Shown piece after piece: positions 1-17,789 of a DNA stretch of 64,000 bases. The DNA is from Pagrus major (lineage: Eukaryota > Chordata > Actinopteri > Spariformes > Sparidae). Under the pieces are notes generated by a model that had not been told where the DNA came from, did no database searches, and saw nothing but the letters and a program-made list of their open reading frames with translations. The stretch spans positions 21,586,665 to 21,650,664 of the forward strand of contig NC_133221.1 in NCBI RefSeq assembly GCF_040436345.1, written 5' to 3'. Position numbers and translations under genes: made by a program. Within the stretch, counting starts at the first letter, position 1, and each line of letters begins with the position of its first letter.

Positions 1-3
<3 letters not shown>

Positions 4-42
<39 letters not shown>

Positions 43-61
43 TGCAGTGCATGTGTGTGTG
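4..61. repeat. (TG)n microsatellite
   Basis: The window opens with an almost uninterrupted GT dinucleotide run, followed by a short CG/CA-interrupted tail and a second GT run. The small open frame it creates (Cys/Val repeats) is an artefact of the repeat. Confidence 0.95.
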
Positions 62-1779
62 AGACTTGGAAAATGTGCGTGTTGCTTTGAGGGGCTTAGT
101 AACGGTGTCACAACAAGGAATCCAAGCGGTTATTGGTGTAGGGCTGAGTCTTTCCCAGCCGTAGTCAAGCCAGAGGTTGTCTGGAGGCAGAGCTAAATCA
201 GAGTTTCTAAAAGTTTCTACATTTAAATTTGAAAAATTTAACTGATGCGTTGCAAAATATAACTTTTGGTCTCTAATAATTGTCAAGTTCAAGTGGATAC
301 TACACTTCCCATAATGCAATTCAAACAACATCTTTTGTTAGACTCTTCCTGCCTCGTAAATGTCTACTTCCTTCAAACTCCATACTGCCAGTATTTAATA
401 CAGGCTTTCTGGTAAGTCTGAGATAACCCCAATGACATCATGAGGGTTATTTTTTGAAGCTTGGGACAGCTCCCTCCAGAGCCGCAGAAGACTTTAACAA
501 ATGTGTTCGCAGAATCAGTAATGTTCCAAGTGATAACTAAATGTATATGCTTCAAAGATGAACTTGTTACCTTATGTTGTGTAATTTCTCAAGGCCAGTG
601 ATGACAACAGATGTTTTATGTGTGACAATTGGCTAACAGATCTGGTTAATCCCAGGGTTCAGGGTTTCACTCAAGCACTAAAAACAATCTCATGTATGAT
701 TTTTTTTCTTACATAAAAGCTATCAGTAAGTCAGTAAGTGGTTCATGATCTGATGAAATCCTCCAGAACTTGATGTTTGAATTATTTTTGTCATAGAGTG
801 CCCTGTGGCGTTTGGATTCAGGCGTATTGTAGCATGTTCACACAGGACAACTGTCTTCTCAGTTTTTTTTTCCAGAAGGTCCCTGTTTGATTCCACAGAG
901 AAGATTTTTGAGATTTCACGATTGTGTCGGGGCATGTTAAGGCTTTTTTCATCCCTGGTCCTGGTGTCTTTAGATGCATCTGTACGGGTATTTACACACA
1001 TATAAATAGCCGTTAAATGAGGAGTCATTGCAGACTTGAAGACAGCTTATCATTATTCTTATTGAACTTTACTGTAACCTACTGTGACTGGCAGAGGTAA
1101 AATACATTATTTTTGTTGTTCATCTGGAACACACCTGAAACCATTTTTTCCAAACTTTCCTTTTGAACTCACACTTCTCCTCTGCCAGCTGTAGCATCTC
1201 ACATTACTACCCACAACCCAGTCTGCTGGATAATAATTGTTTATTCATTCTAATAACACAGTAATTACCTTCACTACACAGATGTAAATTTGCTGTTGAC
1301 TGTTTTACAGTTCTCTTGTATTTTCCCTTTCATGCTCTCCCTTCCTCAAATAACATTTGTCTTGCAGTTATGATTTTATGTGATAATAACAGCATCTTGT
1401 GGTCACACCCCACTATTTTATCATCATATTATTACCCAGCTCTTTATTTGTCCACCTTCTCCTCTACTATTTAAAATACTCCTTTAGCTGCCATGCTGAT
1501 AGATAACTGAGTGGCTCAAATCCAATGTTATTTCATTTTGAATCAATTTCACCTCCTGAAAAGGGTTTTTGCTGTAATGTAAGTGATAGTTTGTGTGTAC
1601 TTGTTGTCTTAAGTTTGAAATATGTAAATATAGAGGCACTCTGTGTGGCTGACTGATTGTGAGAATATCTGAGACAGACAGATCTTTCATTGTTGCTTTT
1701 TCGCACACTTAAAGTTGCTTTTTATTGACCCTTTTCACTGACTCGAGCCTCTCTGTCCCTGTGCTCTTATCCCACCCAG
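62..1779 (+). other. tp73 intron upstream of the first visible coding exon
   Basis: No coding exon was found here on either strand. The p53-family exon that should precede the first visible one (transactivation and first part of the DNA-binding domain) is not recognisable, so it probably lies beyond the left edge. The stretch is mostly AT-rich and ends in a pyrimidine-rich tract and CAG acceptor just before 1780. The only notable item is a ZNF143-type motif at 299-317. Confidence 0.6.
299..317 (+). promoter_or_regulatory. ZNF143/SIX5-type (SBS) motif
   Basis: The 19 bases fit the vertebrate ACTACA-NN-TCCCA-NN-ATGC consensus at every fixed position. The motif lies in a tp73 intron. The match is seen directly; a regulatory role is inference, since such motifs also occur inside dispersed repeats. 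Confidence 0.4.
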
Positions 1780-7723
<5,944 letters not shown>

Positions 7724-8789
7724 GCCCGAAAAAAATTTTTGGACTGTTTTGCTAATATTATTGTCAGCATCAGCCTAAATACTGAGTAAAAGCATGCGGA
7801 TGGGGTCTTTAAATGTGCTTTTAGGTGTTGCTGTCACATTTCAGTCAGTGATTTTGTATCAAGTTCCATTTTGAATTCGGAACATTTTCAGTGTGTTAAT
7901 GCACTTTCCTGTGCAGTCCTTATTTTGTGCTTTAAAAATTGTTCCACCCAGAAGGTTGACATGAGATGACAAAAGAGGACATCTCAAGTCTAAATAGCAA
8001 GTACCACTGTGGCAACAGCATTGTCAAGGCAATGCTGAAGTTAAACATACATGGTTTCGGACTATACTTTGGATACTCTGATGAGTGTGTGTTTAAAGAG
8101 GAAAATGTTGGGGTTTTTTCTGGAAAATGGGGTGTTGTTTGGTTGCACTGTGCAATAATACATGACACATTTTTCAGCATCTAATTTCATTTATGGTGAA
8201 CATAAGATGTAGCAATTGCACAATCGCACTAATGTCACAGTAGACGTGTAACCATTTCACTACTTGCTAGATTCAATTTTGTGTCTGAAAACAAAAAAAT
8301 AATTCTCAGCTGACTTATTTATTGTACTCTCAGTTTACCCTTCACCTGTATAAATGTATATACTGTATCTTGTAAATGTTTTGGATTAGATGTGGTTGAA
8401 AAGGGGTATTTAGATTCAAGATGGTGTATCTCCTGTTTGAAACAAATGTATAGAACTGAATGGCAAATCAGACTCACAGCTACAGGAAGACAGTCCTGTA
8501 TATTTCTAATGATTATGATAATGTGATGACCTCTCGTTCAGTATACCCTTATCATTTCATTGTTTAATGGGCTTTTGTATTAATAGCATGTATTCATGAA
8601 AACTCCTAATGGAAATCACATTCAATATGTAATATCACTGCATCCATTACTTTTTTATTAAGTCATAGGACATAATGTGTTGATTCTTATATACTGTAAA
8701 TACACATCGCAAAACAGTTGAGAGACAAAATATCAAAATCAGTATTATATCTTAATAACAGGGATTCAATCAGAATTGTGAATAATAAA
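7724..8789 (+). other. Likely tp73 3' UTR
   Basis: Non-coding, AT-rich sequence follows the tp73 stop. The first AATAAA I found is at 8784-8789, a plausible but unproven polyadenylation signal. Short open frames on both strands between 7930 and 8185 overlap and resemble nothing known to me. The rest, to about 9580, holds no feature I can support. Confidence 0.4.
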
Positions 8790-9589
8790 TTAAAAGTAGC
8801 ATCCCTGTTTACCAAGACACAATATAAGACAGTAGCATTTTCGTCCTTCTCTGTGTATTGTGAAAAGCCTTGCAGGGCAAGGTCTTCATATATTGATTAC
8901 AGCTTGTTGTGTATCTAGTATGTATCTTCATGGCACTTGTTTGTGGACATTTAATAGCAACATTCCAATTTCATTTCTAGGTTGCCATGCAGCATGATTA
9001 ATCACGGTGCAATTCTAGCAATTGTGTCAAAATAGTCTGTAGTAACAACATGACTTTGTACCATGATAATAATTTGTTCCTAACTTGCAACATTTTCGTT
9101 ATCAAGGCCTTCTCACTGTCAAAGACACACATACTTTCACCCACTAACCACCAACTGGTCAAAGAAAGAGCACTTTAATGCTTTGAAAGTAAAATATTTT
9201 GTGCTTATGATGATCAGTATTATGCATTATCACAATGTAAAAAGAAATAGTGATTGTTTTGATATTTCTGGTAAGTTTTTTGTTATCTGTTTTGTTAAGA
9301 TGTGTAATTATATAACTATTGCTGTTCGTCGGAGTCCATTAGTTTCAAAGGTTGTTAAATTGTGTTTTTTCTTAATATCATGGATATTAAAATATTTGAC
9401 TTCCTTTAGTGTCTCTCTTTATCAAACTCGAAAAGGTTTTAGACTCATTTCCGATCGGAGTTTTATTTGAATGAACATTTAATTGTCAGTGGAGATGCCA
9501 TAAATCTAGGCAGCGTTTAATGAGATATGCATCGATCTTAAGATGCTATTTAGGCTATTTGTATTTAGTTAATCGAGTATGGGAGCATA

Positions 9590-9788
9590 CGTGCTTGTGT
9601 TCATTCATAGCCCTGTCTTGAATCTTCAATCCTATCGAGGCTCGGCGGTTCATTGTTTCGTTTTCGGGGCTCGACTGTCTTGCCTGCCGTATGTTCGAAT
9701 CCTCGCGGAAGTACTGACGTGTTCACACGAGAGGTAGCTAGTTTAGCTAGCTAGGTAGAGCCGGGTAGTGACACAGCGGCCGTATCAG
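9590..9788 (+). promoter_or_regulatory. rer1: rer1 promoter and non-coding first exon
   Basis: This is the most CpG-rich stretch of the left half and contains a TGACGT (CRE-like) core near 9714. It ends in a good splice donor at 9788 (CAG/GTAAGAAAG) with no open frame before it, as expected for the 5' UTR exon of rer1, whose ATG is in the exon at 11897. The transcription start cannot be placed from sequence alone. Confidence 0.5.
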
Positions 9789-11896
9789 GTAAGAAAGGAC
9801 TGCCATTGATTATTTTCACTGTGTTTGCAGACACAACGAAGAGACGCAGACAGGTATTAAAAGTAAAAAGCAAATTTCAAATTGATTGTGTCATTCAGTG
9901 AGTTATGGAGTTGGTTACTCGCGAATACTTTGATTTCTAACTGTGCTAACGTTAGCCGGCTAGCTGTGGAGCCGTTGGCAACGTAGTACTATCTCCGGAA
10001 GTGAGTTGTCAAATTACCGATGTCCTTGCTGGTATTTGTAGTTTACTTTTTCCACAGAACCACTTATCTCAATGGACAGACAGTGAGTAATGAACTACAT
10101 TTTCTTTTGCCAGACTTTAATGCGCGCTTCGCTAAAATTGTGGGAAATGTAGTTAGATATAGTCATTTAAAGGCCGCTCGGGGTAAGCAGTAGCTTTAGT
10201 AAAACTACATAACCCACAATCGGTGATTTGGACCAAAGGGCAATGTACGTTCTGATGGCCAGTTAGCCACTACGAGAGCTAATTTTTAAGCTAACGCGTA
10301 TAACTTCCAAATCATATACCTAACTAACGAAACGTCAGTAACTGCTATTACAAAATGTGTTCCGATCGTAGTCACATCATGGTTTTCCCAGAGTGCCTCT
10401 TTAAAAACGGAACCTAACCTGCATTAACGTTAACTTCCTTCCTGACTGCCTGAGCCTGTAAGTGTTAGCTAGTTATGCAGCTAACGTTAGCCACAACCAC
10501 AAACAGTTATACAGGGTCTTGCCTTTTAAAGCTAATGGTACCTATCAATACGAATAATTAAAATGCCCTGTAATTGCAACATCAATGCAACGCAAGTTGG
10601 TAATCAAATATCTGAAACATGACCTCAAACTACAATGGTAAAGGTGGGCAACCAGCTAACATTACCTAAAAAAAAGGGGAAAAAATCATGATCCAGTCGC
10701 TACAAAGCCAACGGATCTCTGCAAAGTCCTCGGTATAAGTTGCCGAACTATGTCGCCATTAGTTAGACCTACAAAAAATAGTTACTTAGCATTGTAATTT
10801 AAAAAGAGCGAATACTTGATTTTGTTCACTAACGTCAGGCCATGTCCGTAATCGAGCTACATGGACATCATTCTGATCTCCCCTTGCAGTGGTCATCTGA
10901 CGTGCATAGTCAGACAGCTGCCCATCTGAATTCACCTCAAAAGTTGGATAAATACATAAGACACAGACTGCTACCACATTCTGCTATTTAGTTACACACC
11001 TACGACTGTTTTTTTTATAATAAAGCTGGCCACACATTTCAGTAGGTAAATTCCCTTCTTAGCTAGTATTTCATTTTAGAATGACACCTGGTGCTTACAG
11101 ATAGAAATATTCATTTCCTCTGCTGCTGTTTCATATTTTCTTAGGAACACTTTGAGCACACTGTATGTGTATTATTGACATTTTCTTTAAAGTGACTCAT
11201 GTTGTTAACTGTATGGTATAAATTACCCATTACTGCTATAATCACATGCATATTTACAGGGACCCTTTTGACTATCTCTTAAAAAGGCCTCACAGGCAGA
11301 TGGATTATTTTAACAAATCTTGAGGTGTAGTATATTTCTGAAGGATATCCCAAAAAATACAACATCTTCATGTTAATAATGCTGTTAGATTTTTTATTCC
11401 TTCTTATTTCTCATTGGTGAAGCACATCTTTGTGGCTACAGATGACTCCAGAAATTAGACATGTTTCAGATGTTACAGTTTAGAGATAGTGTCTGTATAT
11501 GTTTCAATTTTATGAGAATCTCGTTCAAGTTGTATCCCAAATTCAGGGAAATTATGTACTTAAAAACAACTGGCATTGCACATTAACCCTTACTAAGGAG
11601 TCAAACATTACAAAAAAGACAGGGAACAACCCATTATGTAAATGTTGCTATGCCTGTTCTGTTGCTTTACCAATACTATCTGGGCTTAAAACAGTTTCAC
11701 CATGCCATTGCATGCCATATAAACTAGATTGAAATTCCAGCCAATGTACCCAAAAGTGGGAGATGCTAGACCTTTGCATGCTAGATAATGTTACTGCCTA
11801 CTGCAGCTTAAAAAGTCTGTTTTAATCAGAATAGCCAAGTAGCCTATATTAAAGCACCACTAATTAAATTTTTTTTTTTGTTGTCTATACTGATAG
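9789..11896 (+). other. rer1 intron 1 with two opposed ZNF143-like motifs
   Basis: The first part stays GC-richer than the surroundings, with an ETS-like CCGGAAGT near 9996. At 10137-10153 (reverse) and 10204-10220 (forward) are two ACTACA-NN-(T/C)CCCA-like sites facing each other, as seen at promoters driven by ZNF143. The remainder is AT-rich with nothing recognisable. It ends in the acceptor TGATAG at 11896. Confidence 0.4.
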
Positions 11897-11897
11897 A

Positions 11898-14800
11898 ATG
11901 TCAGAAGGGGACAGTGTTGGAGAGTCAATCCATGGCAAACCATCGGTAGTCGCTGCCTTTTTCACACGGATTGGACAGGTAACATGGCATATCCCTCAGA
12001 CCATGTCATTATCACTCATCATAATTAGGGATATGTTTGGTGCCTAAACACTGGGTTGTATACTCATGACCATTAAGCAAATGTAAAATGGGTATCAATT
12101 AAACTGGTGGTGATTTAAAGTCACTTCTATAGACTGCATTAGTTATGCAAGTGGCAATTTATTTTCAGAATTACTTCTGTACTGAAATGTTACAAGGCCA
12201 GTGCTGCTGTACCTGTTGTCACAGTGTTCATCTTCAAAGTAGCAGTAATGCTTACACTATAGTGGAAGTCATGTATCACATTATGGGTGATGGTTTCTAG
12301 TAACTTTAGCGTAATCAAAGAAAACAGGTGAATTACAGTGTTATTTTGGAGTTTAATACGTCCTTTGCATGGACTATTAGCAGCACAGTGCTCCTGTGAA
12401 GCACTTTTCCTGATTTCAGTTTCTAGTTTATATTTTATCTCATTTGTACTTAAAATGATCACATCAGTAGCAGCATTCCTCAAGCTTTGTGCTTAGCAGT
12501 GGTATCAGTGCTGAAAAAGTGTTATCAGGACATCCTGACTGAAAGTGGGAATATGGCCTTCAATTTGTCCCATGGTATTGGCCAGTCAGGCAGAGAGAGA
12601 AATGGATTCAAGGATTAAGGGGAACTTATATTAAAACATATTCCTCCACAGTAATTAGAGCAATGATAAGCATGGGATGCTTAGGTAACGTCCATTATCA
12701 TTGTATCTCCACAAAGTGAAAGTAACATTTTTTCAGAGACTTCCTTTTATTTTTTGTAACAGATCTATCAGTCATGGCTAGACAAGTCAACGCCGTTCTA
12801 TGCAGTGCGGTGGGCAGCCACTCTACTACTCACTGCTGTCTACATGATCAGAGTGTACATACTACAGGTAAGGTTTTTATTTATTTATTTATTCATTCAT
12901 TCATTCATTTACAATGTTTTTCTTTGCTCAGGGAAGTTAGAAAATGCCAATAGTTGTAACAAAAGCATTTAATTACAAAATGATTCACTTGCACTGTATT
13001 GTCCAGTTTTTTGAGACTGTCAGAGTGAGAGGTGTTCATTCACCTGTACTTATAAATACTAATAATTTTGTTTAACTGGAATGCATTATATTTAAGGCTG
13101 ATTGTTTTTGGTTTTAGCTGATTTTCACCAAAGGTGAAAGATTGGCTTAGAGGACGCTCAAAGAGGACAGTGACTGTACATCTTTTTTTGTCGCAACTCA
13201 TCCGTCAAATGTGTGATATTTGTTTTTCTACTTGCCAGTTCTCTTTCCATGAAAAACTTCTTGCTCATGTATACATCATTTTTTACTAACAAATGTGCAC
13301 TTTTAGCCTGTTAATTTGGTTCTGTTCCTTATGCTGCTTTTCAGGGTTGGTATATAGTAACATATGCTTTGGGAATCTACCATCTCAACCTGTTCATTGC
13401 TTTTCTATCGCCAAAAGTGGATCCTTCACTGCTTGACGAAGGCAAGTTGACTCAAATCAGATAATGTTTTTTGTCACGTTGTGTACTCAATTACATTTTG
13501 TATTTTGACTTGTCGCAGTTTTATTCAGTACCAATTCCATCAAAGGTCAAAGTATAATCAGATAATCTAAGAATGCTTTCCCATACACTACATGGCTAAG
13601 CATTAACTTGTATTTTTTTTTTTTTGAAAGTTTTCTAATTGTATATATTTATTCATCCCAAAAGGACAGAATACTATGGTGCATTCACTGTATATATTGA
13701 GGATAAAGCTAAAATTCAAAATTTTCAGTTTTCTAAAGTGTTTAGTTGGAAATGTGTAACTTGACATGGAAATAAATAAAATGTCATAGTGCCAGCCACA
13801 CTGTTGAGTAAGTGATCTCTTCGAAGTAAAATGCTAACGCATTACAGAAGCAACTGCTTAGTTCCAAAAACTGGAAATAGTTTATTCACCTCTGTGCTTC
13901 AATAAGCCTTTCCTTTCAACATGGATTGTTATAAGAGATTGTGAAAACAAATAATTGTGAACTGTTACTAGTCATGTGCCAAGTACTGTAGTTTGCTCTT
14001 CTCAAGAAAAAATACTTTTGATTGTGATAGTGTTTTTTTTTATCTCTTGGCTTGCACATTGTTGGTCTTAATGCTGAGTTGTGATTGAAGATCATTTTAA
14101 ATAACTTCTACATCACCCTTTAATTTATCTGTAATGCAGATGAGGGCCCATCCCTTCCTACCAAGCAGAACGAGGAGTTCCGCCCTTTCATCAGGAGGTT
14201 GCCTGAATTCAAATTCTGGTGAGTCAAGCTTTTGGTCAGGGCATCTATCTCTGTCATCTATAGAGTGACTGCAAATTAGATTCTTTTGATTGACCTGTGT
14301 GGCCAAAATTTAAGTCATGTAGAGGTGTTGTAAAATGAGGTAGTATTTTAGTATATAATATGATCTTGCATCCTCATCTCAATTTACTTTCTAGTCAATC
14401 CCTATCATCCATATATTGTCCATATAGCGTTACTTCCCTCTAAAGATTTAATTTAAGTTAATTAATCTTTCATCCTGGCTGTTAACATTTTTCAGCAGTT
14501 TTGACCTTGTTAAGTACATAAAAATATGTCAAGTCAAGTAAGTCAAATCTGTATTTTCTCTTTCCTGCATCTTCCATTATGGATTTATTTGATATTGTGA
14601 ACTCATGAAACCCTACTTCACATTACTCTTCCCACATTGATCGTAAAAAGGAAATTTCCATACACACCATACACACAATGCCTTATTCAGTAAATGACCC
14701 AATGTCACAAATGTGGCCAGACTGTTTTTTTTTTTGTTTTTTTTTAAAAACTTTTTTCAAGTTTAAATGTCAGCAACATTGAACATCGAACACTGTTCGT

Positions 14801-15622
14801 GACATGGGGCCTTTCATTCTCCCTTTTTCCTTTCCTAGAGCCATTTACGTTCTAGCATTTAGACACTCAAGTACATCATATCTGGAGTCCATCTTTGAAG
14901 AAAAATGTTCATTTCCAATTGCAATTTTGCTGTCATATACTCCAATATATAGACTTGTTTCAGGCTGTGGCCACACAGTTTTAACTGAGGTTATGTCCCT
15001 TTTCTTGGCAGGCATTCAGCAACAAAAGGCATCGTCATCGCCATGATTTGCACATTTTTTGATGCCTTCAATGTGCCAGTGTTCTGGCCTATACTTGTAA
15101 TGTACTTCATCATGCTCTTCTGCATCACCATGAAGAGGCAGATCAAGGTAAAGTATACATTGACTGACATCAACACCAGACTGTAGAAGGCAACAAAAAA
15201 ATTTGTAGAAAGTAGAAATTACTCTGACAAAGCTTTTAGCAAAAAACTAAGATCTTCACACTCACAAAGGTCATATGTTTTGAAGGACTGCATTATATGG
15301 TACAGATCTTGCTGCTGTCCACCATTTTATGCAGTTAATTTAATTTTGAATATGCTAATACCTCATGTTAAGTGCTAAATCATTCCTTTTTTATTTATAT
15401 TACTGATAAAGCTGGCAGTCATTGTGCTACTCCATCACTCACCACATATTTTGTTAAAAAATGGGGTGAAAAGAGTGAACCCTAGAAATATCTGTTGCTA
15501 ATTCTCCTCTTTTTCTTCTCCACCCTTTTTAGCACATGGTCAAGTACAGATACCTACCCTTCACACATGGGAAGAGGACATACAAAGGCAAGGAAGAAAC
15601 AGGGAAAACATTTGCTAGTTAA
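11898..15622 (+). CDS. rer1: RER1, Golgi receptor retrieving and retaining membrane proteins for the ER
   Basis: Coding exons: 11898-11978, 12763-12867, 13345-13441, 14140-14218, 15012-15147 and 15533-15622 (TAA). They total 588 nt and give 195 aa, matching the 195-196 aa typical of vertebrate RER1. The start is the ATG one base into the exon at 11897 ([14 protein letters not shown]). Conserved segments are [67 protein letters not shown], and the basic tail ending in GKTFAS. Hydrophobic stretches at about residues 42-60, 63-83, 120-135 and 140-160 fit the four-helix fold. RER1 cycles between cis-Golgi and ER in COPI vesicles, returning unassembled subunits. The intron after 13441 uses a GC donor (GCAAGT); with it the codon GAT is restored across the junction and the reading frame holds. 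Decayed copies of exons 5 and 6 recur downstream in the receptor array. Confidence 0.96.
12874..12910. repeat. (TTTA)n/(TTCA)n microsatellite
   Basis: A run of TTTA repeats changes into TTCA repeats just inside rer1 intron 3, directly after the splice donor. Confidence 0.9.
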
Positions 15623-17733
15623 AAACTCCCACCTACCCTTCCCCTCCTTCTCATTTGAAATTTATCCGTCACAGCTAGTGGGGAGTGACCAGGGTTTTTT
15701 TTGTACGCGGGACAGTAACCTGAAAACATACGTAAAAATGCGAGTTTTGATCCATGGTTCACAGTGTTGAGGTAATGAGCAGCACGGATCAAATTAGTCG
15801 GGGAATATTGCCTTTGTCTATCAAGGGGTGGGATTTTTCTTTCTTTCTTTCTTTCTTTTTTTGGGAGGACCACGATCCTCACTTTAGGATTGGTCTGAAT
15901 TTTTTCAGTAGTAGGTGAGACAGTGCTGCCTTTTGCCTTTTTAACCCCATTAGGTAAGTATAAAGTCATCAGGAAGGAACCACACTGAAAAAATTTGCAG
16001 TGAAATTTGTGATATTTGAATTTTTTTTTTAATTTTATTTTTTCCAAATAAGGTTGATTTTAAGTACATCTCCTTATCCCAAGTGAAACAAATCTGCCAA
16101 CTTTTACTTATTTGTAACAAGTTATACATTGAAAGTGAGTAGTATAAGTAGCAAAATAACATGATTAGATATGTAAGATGAAATCTGGAGGAAATGCCAC
16201 GGTCTTCAAGTTGAATCATTTCATCTTTCGTGATCAAATTTTGCGGCTGCTCTGGCTTAGGAGTGCTTCAGCCAATTGTCCTCTGTACTAAATGCAGACA
16301 CAGTGGAGAAATGAGTCACATTTCATTTGAATATGCATTCATGACAGGTGAAAAAAAAGATCAATCACAATCTCCTGAAATGATAACGCTCAGCTCCAAC
16401 ATTTTTTGATTTATGTTTCTTTTAAATTGGCAACTGAATCTCTGTGTATTACTTGATTCTCAATAGCATACCTAGGGGAGCAAACCAATATGGATGATTA
16501 TTAGTGACTTCATCATTTGAATCTTGAGCCACCCACCACATCATTGAATGCATAATTCAAAGCAAGTGTCACAAACCCAACCCATTTAGTCTCCTGTAGC
16601 CTGTAGTCTAAATCAGCTCTTTCTACTTTGGCGCCTTTGTACAGTTTACTGTAACAGATGGGATACTGTGTCATTGACCACCCCTATAAACCCTTTTTCT
16701 TAATTAAAGGGGCATTTGGCTTAAATGGCAAGTGATTCAATTTGCTTTACCTCAGATTTTTACACTATTTTGAGGAGAATTATTCAAAATATACTGTGTA
16801 TACAAAGTGCACAACCAGTATTCAAGGCCAATTCATAACAAGGTCTAATCTGAGATAACTGTCAAGAAATTACATGTTTACCCTGCCGATTCTTTGAAAC
16901 ATTTGCCCATCTGTGATTCAAAGCCCGGGGTCTTTTCAATTTGTGTAGATTAGCTGTTGTAGTCCTTTATAATCTGTGTTTACTTTGAAAAAAGTTATGG
17001 TAAATATAGTCATTCCAAGCAAACTTTTGTTCTCTTTCTTTTTCAGAGGAAACATAAGAAAACAGAGATTGAGAGCTTTTATTATAACAAATGGATGAAG
17101 TGGGTGGCGATCACACTTTCTTTTCTATAAACCTGTTGATTTCTTTTTTCTCCATTTTTATCAGAATGCTGGGGATTATCTGTCATTACTTAACATTGAT
17201 CAGCACTGTAGTAAGGGATCAAAACATTTTCCTGTAAAAAGTTTGTGTTTCAAAGGATTGTATGGAGGATTTGTATATATATATATTTTAAAATATGGAT
17301 TTCTTTGAGATTATTTTTATTTTATTTTTTTTTCTTCCAACCACCATACTGTTTCCAAGTGTTTAAATCCATTCAGTTGAAAATGATGAAAGCAGAACTG
17401 GTTAATTGGGTTCTAGATTTGATGAATTTAATATGTTTCTCATGGATTGCATGTCATTGTTTTCTTGTGCTACAGATATAAACAAAAACTTGATTTTAAT
17501 AACTTAAGTGTAATTTTTTCACTCCAAATGCTATTAAAGAGACTGTGTCCCTTCAAACAGTGCATATGTGTCTCTGTTTCATATTTTGTATGTACTTATG
17601 GAGGGAGGAGAGTTGAAGGACAAACAACAATATAATTTTTGTCTCACTCCAAGGTGTCACTAAAATTGTTTTCCTGAAGTTGAGTCCCTTTCAGTGCAGT
17701 TCATAATTCACCTACCATGTCCACATCAATAAA
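15623..17733 (+). other. rer1 3' UTR and 3' flank
   Basis: Non-coding sequence follows the rer1 stop. It contains a TTTC microsatellite (15835-15862), an AATAAA at 17728-17733 that could end the transcript, and a block at about 16127-16740 that reappears at 27866-28400 in front of the second receptor. An overlapping minus-strand open frame of about 140 codons (15619-16047) is low-complexity (Lys-rich) and is not accepted as a gene. Confidence 0.5.
15835..15862. repeat. (TTTC)n microsatellite
   Basis: About six tandem TTCT units in the rer1 3' flank, followed by a T run. Confidence 0.9.
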
Positions 17734-17789
17734 CATCTCTAGATTGATGATCAGAAATATTTTTTTTTTTAAAAAAACACTCTTCATTA

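Noticed and set aside
15619-16047. 142-codon minus-strand open frame after rer1
   Set aside because: Low-complexity Lys-rich translation over A/T runs and the TTTC microsatellite; part of it is simply the complement of the rer1 3' UTR.
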